Shown here piece after piece: positions 61,572-64,000 of a stretch of DNA of 64,000 nucleotides (position 1 is the stretch's first letter; each line of letters starts with the position of its first letter). Where the stretch lies: contig ML977008.1 of NCBI GenBank assembly GCA_010015675.1, forward strand, positions 68,706 to 132,705. The letters run 5' to 3'. A program made the position numbers and the translations under genes. This DNA is from Byssothecium circinans (Eukaryota; Ascomycota; Dothideomycetes; Pleosporales; Massarinaceae). The notes under the pieces were generated by a model that ran no database searches, had not been told where the DNA came from, and worked only from the letters and a program-made list of their open reading frames with translations.

Positions 61572-61856
61572 AATGTTTGGGAATATAGATTCGTGTAGAA
61601 CATCTGTAGGCTTGCCTGCACTAGCATGGAGGATGGCCTACCCGTACCCACCATAAACTTGTAAATGTTTTAAAATGTATAGTAAACAGGTAGGTAGAGG
61701 TACATGTGGCGTAGCTTGTGATTTCGCTACTTTTCAAGCCTTATGTACCACCCCTGCAAAGCGCTATTACCTATTTAGTAAAGCGCCTTTCTAGCGGCCG
61801 TGCGCGCAGAATAACCGAAGTATAGGAACCGGAAACCAATTTCGGTCATCACTGTA

Positions 61857-61925
61857 CCTCTACCTACGTGTTCTCTATACATTTTGAAACATTTACAAGG
61901 TTAGGGCAGGAGCGGGTCGGCCATC
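61857..61925. mobile_element. right fragment of the split terminal repeat
   Basis: CCTCTACCTACGTGTTCTC and the following CATTTTGAAACATTTACAAG correspond to the part of the terminal repeat that should follow 42,134-42,285. The match to the inner arm at 42,438 onward continues to about 61,925 (GGGCAGGAGCGGGTCGGCCATC) and then stops. Confidence 0.7.
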
Positions 61926-62295
61926 ACATTTGCCACCAGTGGCGACTTTGCCACGATCCCTTTCATAACAGTAGCATCTGATCTGTAAGCATGAATTAAT
62001 ACTATTACTACATGTACTTCACTCGTCTCTAAAGCAGCTCACACCTGTGTTATGGTTTGGTGGTCTAGAAGCATGCCGAAAGTCGTCGGATACTTTTCAA
62101 GGATGGGGAACTGGAAGACGCTAATTACCATTTGGCCTTATCGATAAGCCCCGGCGCAGCACGACACAGTTCAGCCTTGCTGTATATGCACCTCTCCAGC
62201 CTGATGCTGCTATCTCAGCCTCCATCTGTACGATGCCGCTGTCATTACTTTCTACTACTCTCCGTTCGCATCTGCCATACATATGACCTCCCAGA
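61926..62295. other. promoter region of the NACHT NLR
   Basis: Normal-composition sequence between the transposon fragment and the NLR start. It includes pyrimidine-rich stretches near 62,190-62,260. The open frame at 62,132-62,326 overlaps the NLR start in another frame and is not called. Confidence 0.45.
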
Positions 62296-64000
62296 ATGGA
62301 TCCGCTCAGTGCTACGGCTAGCGTGATCGCTGTCCTTCAGCTTTCGGGCAAGGTTGTTGGTTACCTAACGGACGTTAAAGATGCCTCAAAAGAGCGCGCC
62401 AGATGCGCTGTCGAGGCTTCTAACCTGCACAGCCTGCTCCTGAATCTGAGGTTTCGCCTTGAGGAGGGAAACGCCGATACGTCCTGGTACACTGCCGTAC
62501 GAGCCCTTGCTGTCAAGGATGGGCCGCTTGACCAGTTCAAGCAAGCGCTCGAGCTGCTACAGAACAAAATGACAGATGGAGGAAGATTGAAAAAAGCGGG
62601 AGAAGCATTGTTGTGGAAGTTCAAGAAGGAAGAGGTTTTTAGTATATTGGATCAAATGGAACGTTTAAAGTCAATGGTGGAGATTGCCTTGCAGATGGAC
62701 CACTTGTAAGTGCCCGGCAGCACTATAGTGCATAAATGCTGACATCGATAACAAGCAAACTCTCACGAGCCATCAAAGACGATATCACACCGGTTCGAGC
62801 TCATATAGACAATACGGAGCATCGCAGCCACCTAGACTGGATTTCGCCCACGGATTACCCCGCCCAGCAGTCTGACATCGTAAAACGAAGACAGGAAGGA
62901 ACAGGACAATGGTTTTTGGATGCGCCTGAGGTGGCCAAATGGCGGAGCGAGGCCAAAGGCACTCTTCTCTGCCCGGGGATCCCTGGGGCTGGAAAGACCA
63001 TGATAGCCGCCATCGCTATCAACTCTCTCTTAAAGTCGGTACGGGATAGCTCGGTTGGAGTGGCTTATATATACTGCAACTACAAAGATCAGAAGGAGCA
63101 GGACGTGACCAGCATGCTGGCTGCTATTCTCAAGCAGCTAGTCCAGGGCCGACCGTCACTTGCAGAGCCTCTGACGCGATTGCATAAGCAGCACGCCAAC
63201 AAAGGGACAAGGCCGTCAGCCGACGAGATCTTCACAGCTTTACAGTCCGTCATATTAGACCTCTCAACGGTATACATTGTAGTTGACGCCCTAGACGAGT
63301 GCCGAAACGATGACGGCACCCGCCGATGGCTCCTAGCTCGTATCCGAGATCTGCAAAACAAGGCTGATGTACGTTTTTTGGCCACGTCGCGCTTTATACT
63401 AGATATTTTAGATGAGTTTAAAGATTCGGGAAGACTGGAAATACAGGCAAGCGATGAGGACGTGAGGCGGTTCGTGGCTGGTCAGGTTCACCGACTGCCT
63501 AGTTGCATCCAACGCAAACATGAGCTACAGAGGCTGGTACAAGACAAGATAGCCGAGTCTGTTGACGGCATGTGCGTATTTGGCTCAACGTTACAGCAAT
63601 ATATAGACTAATTGGCTTCTAGGTTCCTTCTCGCTCGCCTGTATACCGACTCACTCCTAGACAAGAGGACACCAAAGGAGATCAAGGCCACACTAGCTAG
63701 GCTGTCCAAAGGTTCTGTCGCGCTTGATGATGCTTACAAAGATGCCATCCAAAGAATCAAGGGCCAGCTAGCTGGAGACTATGAACGAGCTAAGAATGTC
63801 CTATCGTGGATCACCTACGCGCAGAGACCACTCACCACAGCCGAGATATGCTGTGCTTTAGCAGTGGAGAATGAGGAAGAGGAACTTGACCTAGAAAACA
63901 TCACTGACGTGGAAGACTTGGTGTCAGTATGCGCCGGCCTTGTTGTTGTCGACGAAGAGAGTGGAGTAATCCGCCTCGTGCACTACACTACGCAGGAATA
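62296..64000 (+). CDS. NLR with Helo-like N-terminus and NACHT domain (truncated by window)
   Basis: Three exons are seen: 62296-62705, 62756-63571 and 63623 onward, with introns of 50 and 51 bp that keep phase. MDPLSATASVIAVLQLSGKV is the hallmark start of fungal STAND N-terminal (Helo-like) domains, residues 1 to about 137, helical. The NACHT part follows: WFLDAPEVAKW, P-loop GIPGAGKT (211-218), Walker B YIVVDALDE (310-318), and FLATSR (sensor 1). Then comes the winged-helix-like DSLLDKRTPKEIKATL, with AKNVLSWITYAQRPLTTAEI, ending at RLVHYTTQEY where the frame is cut by the window edge. Such proteins usually go on to ankyrin or WD40 repeats. No stop or RIP damage is visible. It lies about 370 bp from the transposon fragment and in the same orientation as the right CHAT gene. 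Confidence 0.9.

Larger units (their letters stand above)
42288..61854. mobile_element. 19.6-kb inverted-repeat structure, TA-flanked, carrying cell-death-type genes
   Basis: Left end CAGTGGTGACCGAAATCGG (42,288) and right end, the inverse CCAATTTCGGTCATCACTG (to 61,854), are flanked by TA at 42,286-42,287 and 61,855-61,856. Removing the interval would rejoin the split terminal repeat of a second copy, so TA looks like the target-site duplication of a Tc1/mariner-type insertion. Inverted arms run 42,288-47,703 and 56,447-61,854 and each carries a CHAT-TPR gene. The centre, 47,704-56,446, carries caspase-like, DUF6594, TPR and HET sequences. No transposase was found inside. Alternatives are two separate 5.4-kb insertions in opposite orientation, or a secondary inverted duplication. 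Confidence 0.7.
56447..61854 (+). repeat. right inverted arm (about 5.4 kb)
   Basis: Inverse copy of 42,288-47,703. Near the inner junction the right arm is clearly the less mutated one: in about 110 bp compared by eye, all 14 differences are C or G here and T or A in the left arm. It contains the right CHAT-TPR gene and ends at the family terminus CATCACTG followed by TA. Confidence 0.8.

Noticed and set aside
42288..61854. Interpretation as a Starship-type giant element
   Set aside because: No DUF3435 tyrosine recombinase captain was seen, and the long inverted arms with TA flanks point to a DDE-type element instead.

Overview
The window looks like a filamentous ascomycete (Pezizomycotina) genome. 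Spliceable genes have introns of about 50 bp with GT..AG ends and CTAAC/CTGAC-like branch sites, and the protein families (HET domain, fungal NLRs, CHAT-TPR, DUF6594, fungal rhodopsin-type membrane protein) are typical of that group. Most of the sequence carries a heavy repeat-induced point mutation (RIP)-like signature: very rich in TA, poor in CA/TG, with stop codons that can nearly all be derived from CAA, CAG, CGA or TGG by C-to-T or G-to-A changes. Many ruined genes therefore remain readable in one frame.

Layout. About 1-36,250 is AT-rich and RIP-degraded and contains no intact gene that I can support. Dead genes can still be read in it: an HD-domain/adenylate-kinase fusion, a casein-kinase-1-like kinase, a second small kinase, an F-box-like protein, a CSC1/OSCA-type channel (783 codons without a frameshift) and several unknowns. 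It also holds two small TA-flanked inverted-repeat elements and three short tandem arrays. At 36,289-37,321 lies a broken rhodopsin/PTH11-like membrane protein.

At 37,921-41,591 there is an intact eight-exon NLR gene encoding alpha/beta-hydrolase, NB-ARC and TPR domains. It is bracketed by a near-perfect 107-bp inverted repeat.

From 42,288 to 61,854 there is a 19.6-kb structure with inverted arms of about 5.4 kb and TA at both ends. It has apparently inserted into another copy of its own terminal repeat. Each arm carries a RIP-degraded CHAT protease-like gene with 45-residue TPR-like repeats (135-bp DNA units), in opposite orientation. The 8.7-kb centre holds a caspase-like (peptidase C14) pseudogene, an unknown minus-strand gene, a DUF6594 membrane-protein pseudogene, a TPR remnant and a HET-domain gene with a single premature stop. 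At 62,296-64,000+ a second apparently intact NLR begins (Helo-like N-terminal domain plus NACHT) and runs off the window.

Taken together, the right 27 kb is an island of genes whose families act in fungal allorecognition and regulated cell death: two NLR sensors, two CHAT proteases, a caspase homologue and a HET protein. Much of it sits inside an inverted-repeat mobile structure, and duplicated parts were silenced by RIP while the NLRs stayed intact. The family assignments come from motifs read by eye. The joint role of the genes and the mobility of the structure are inferences.
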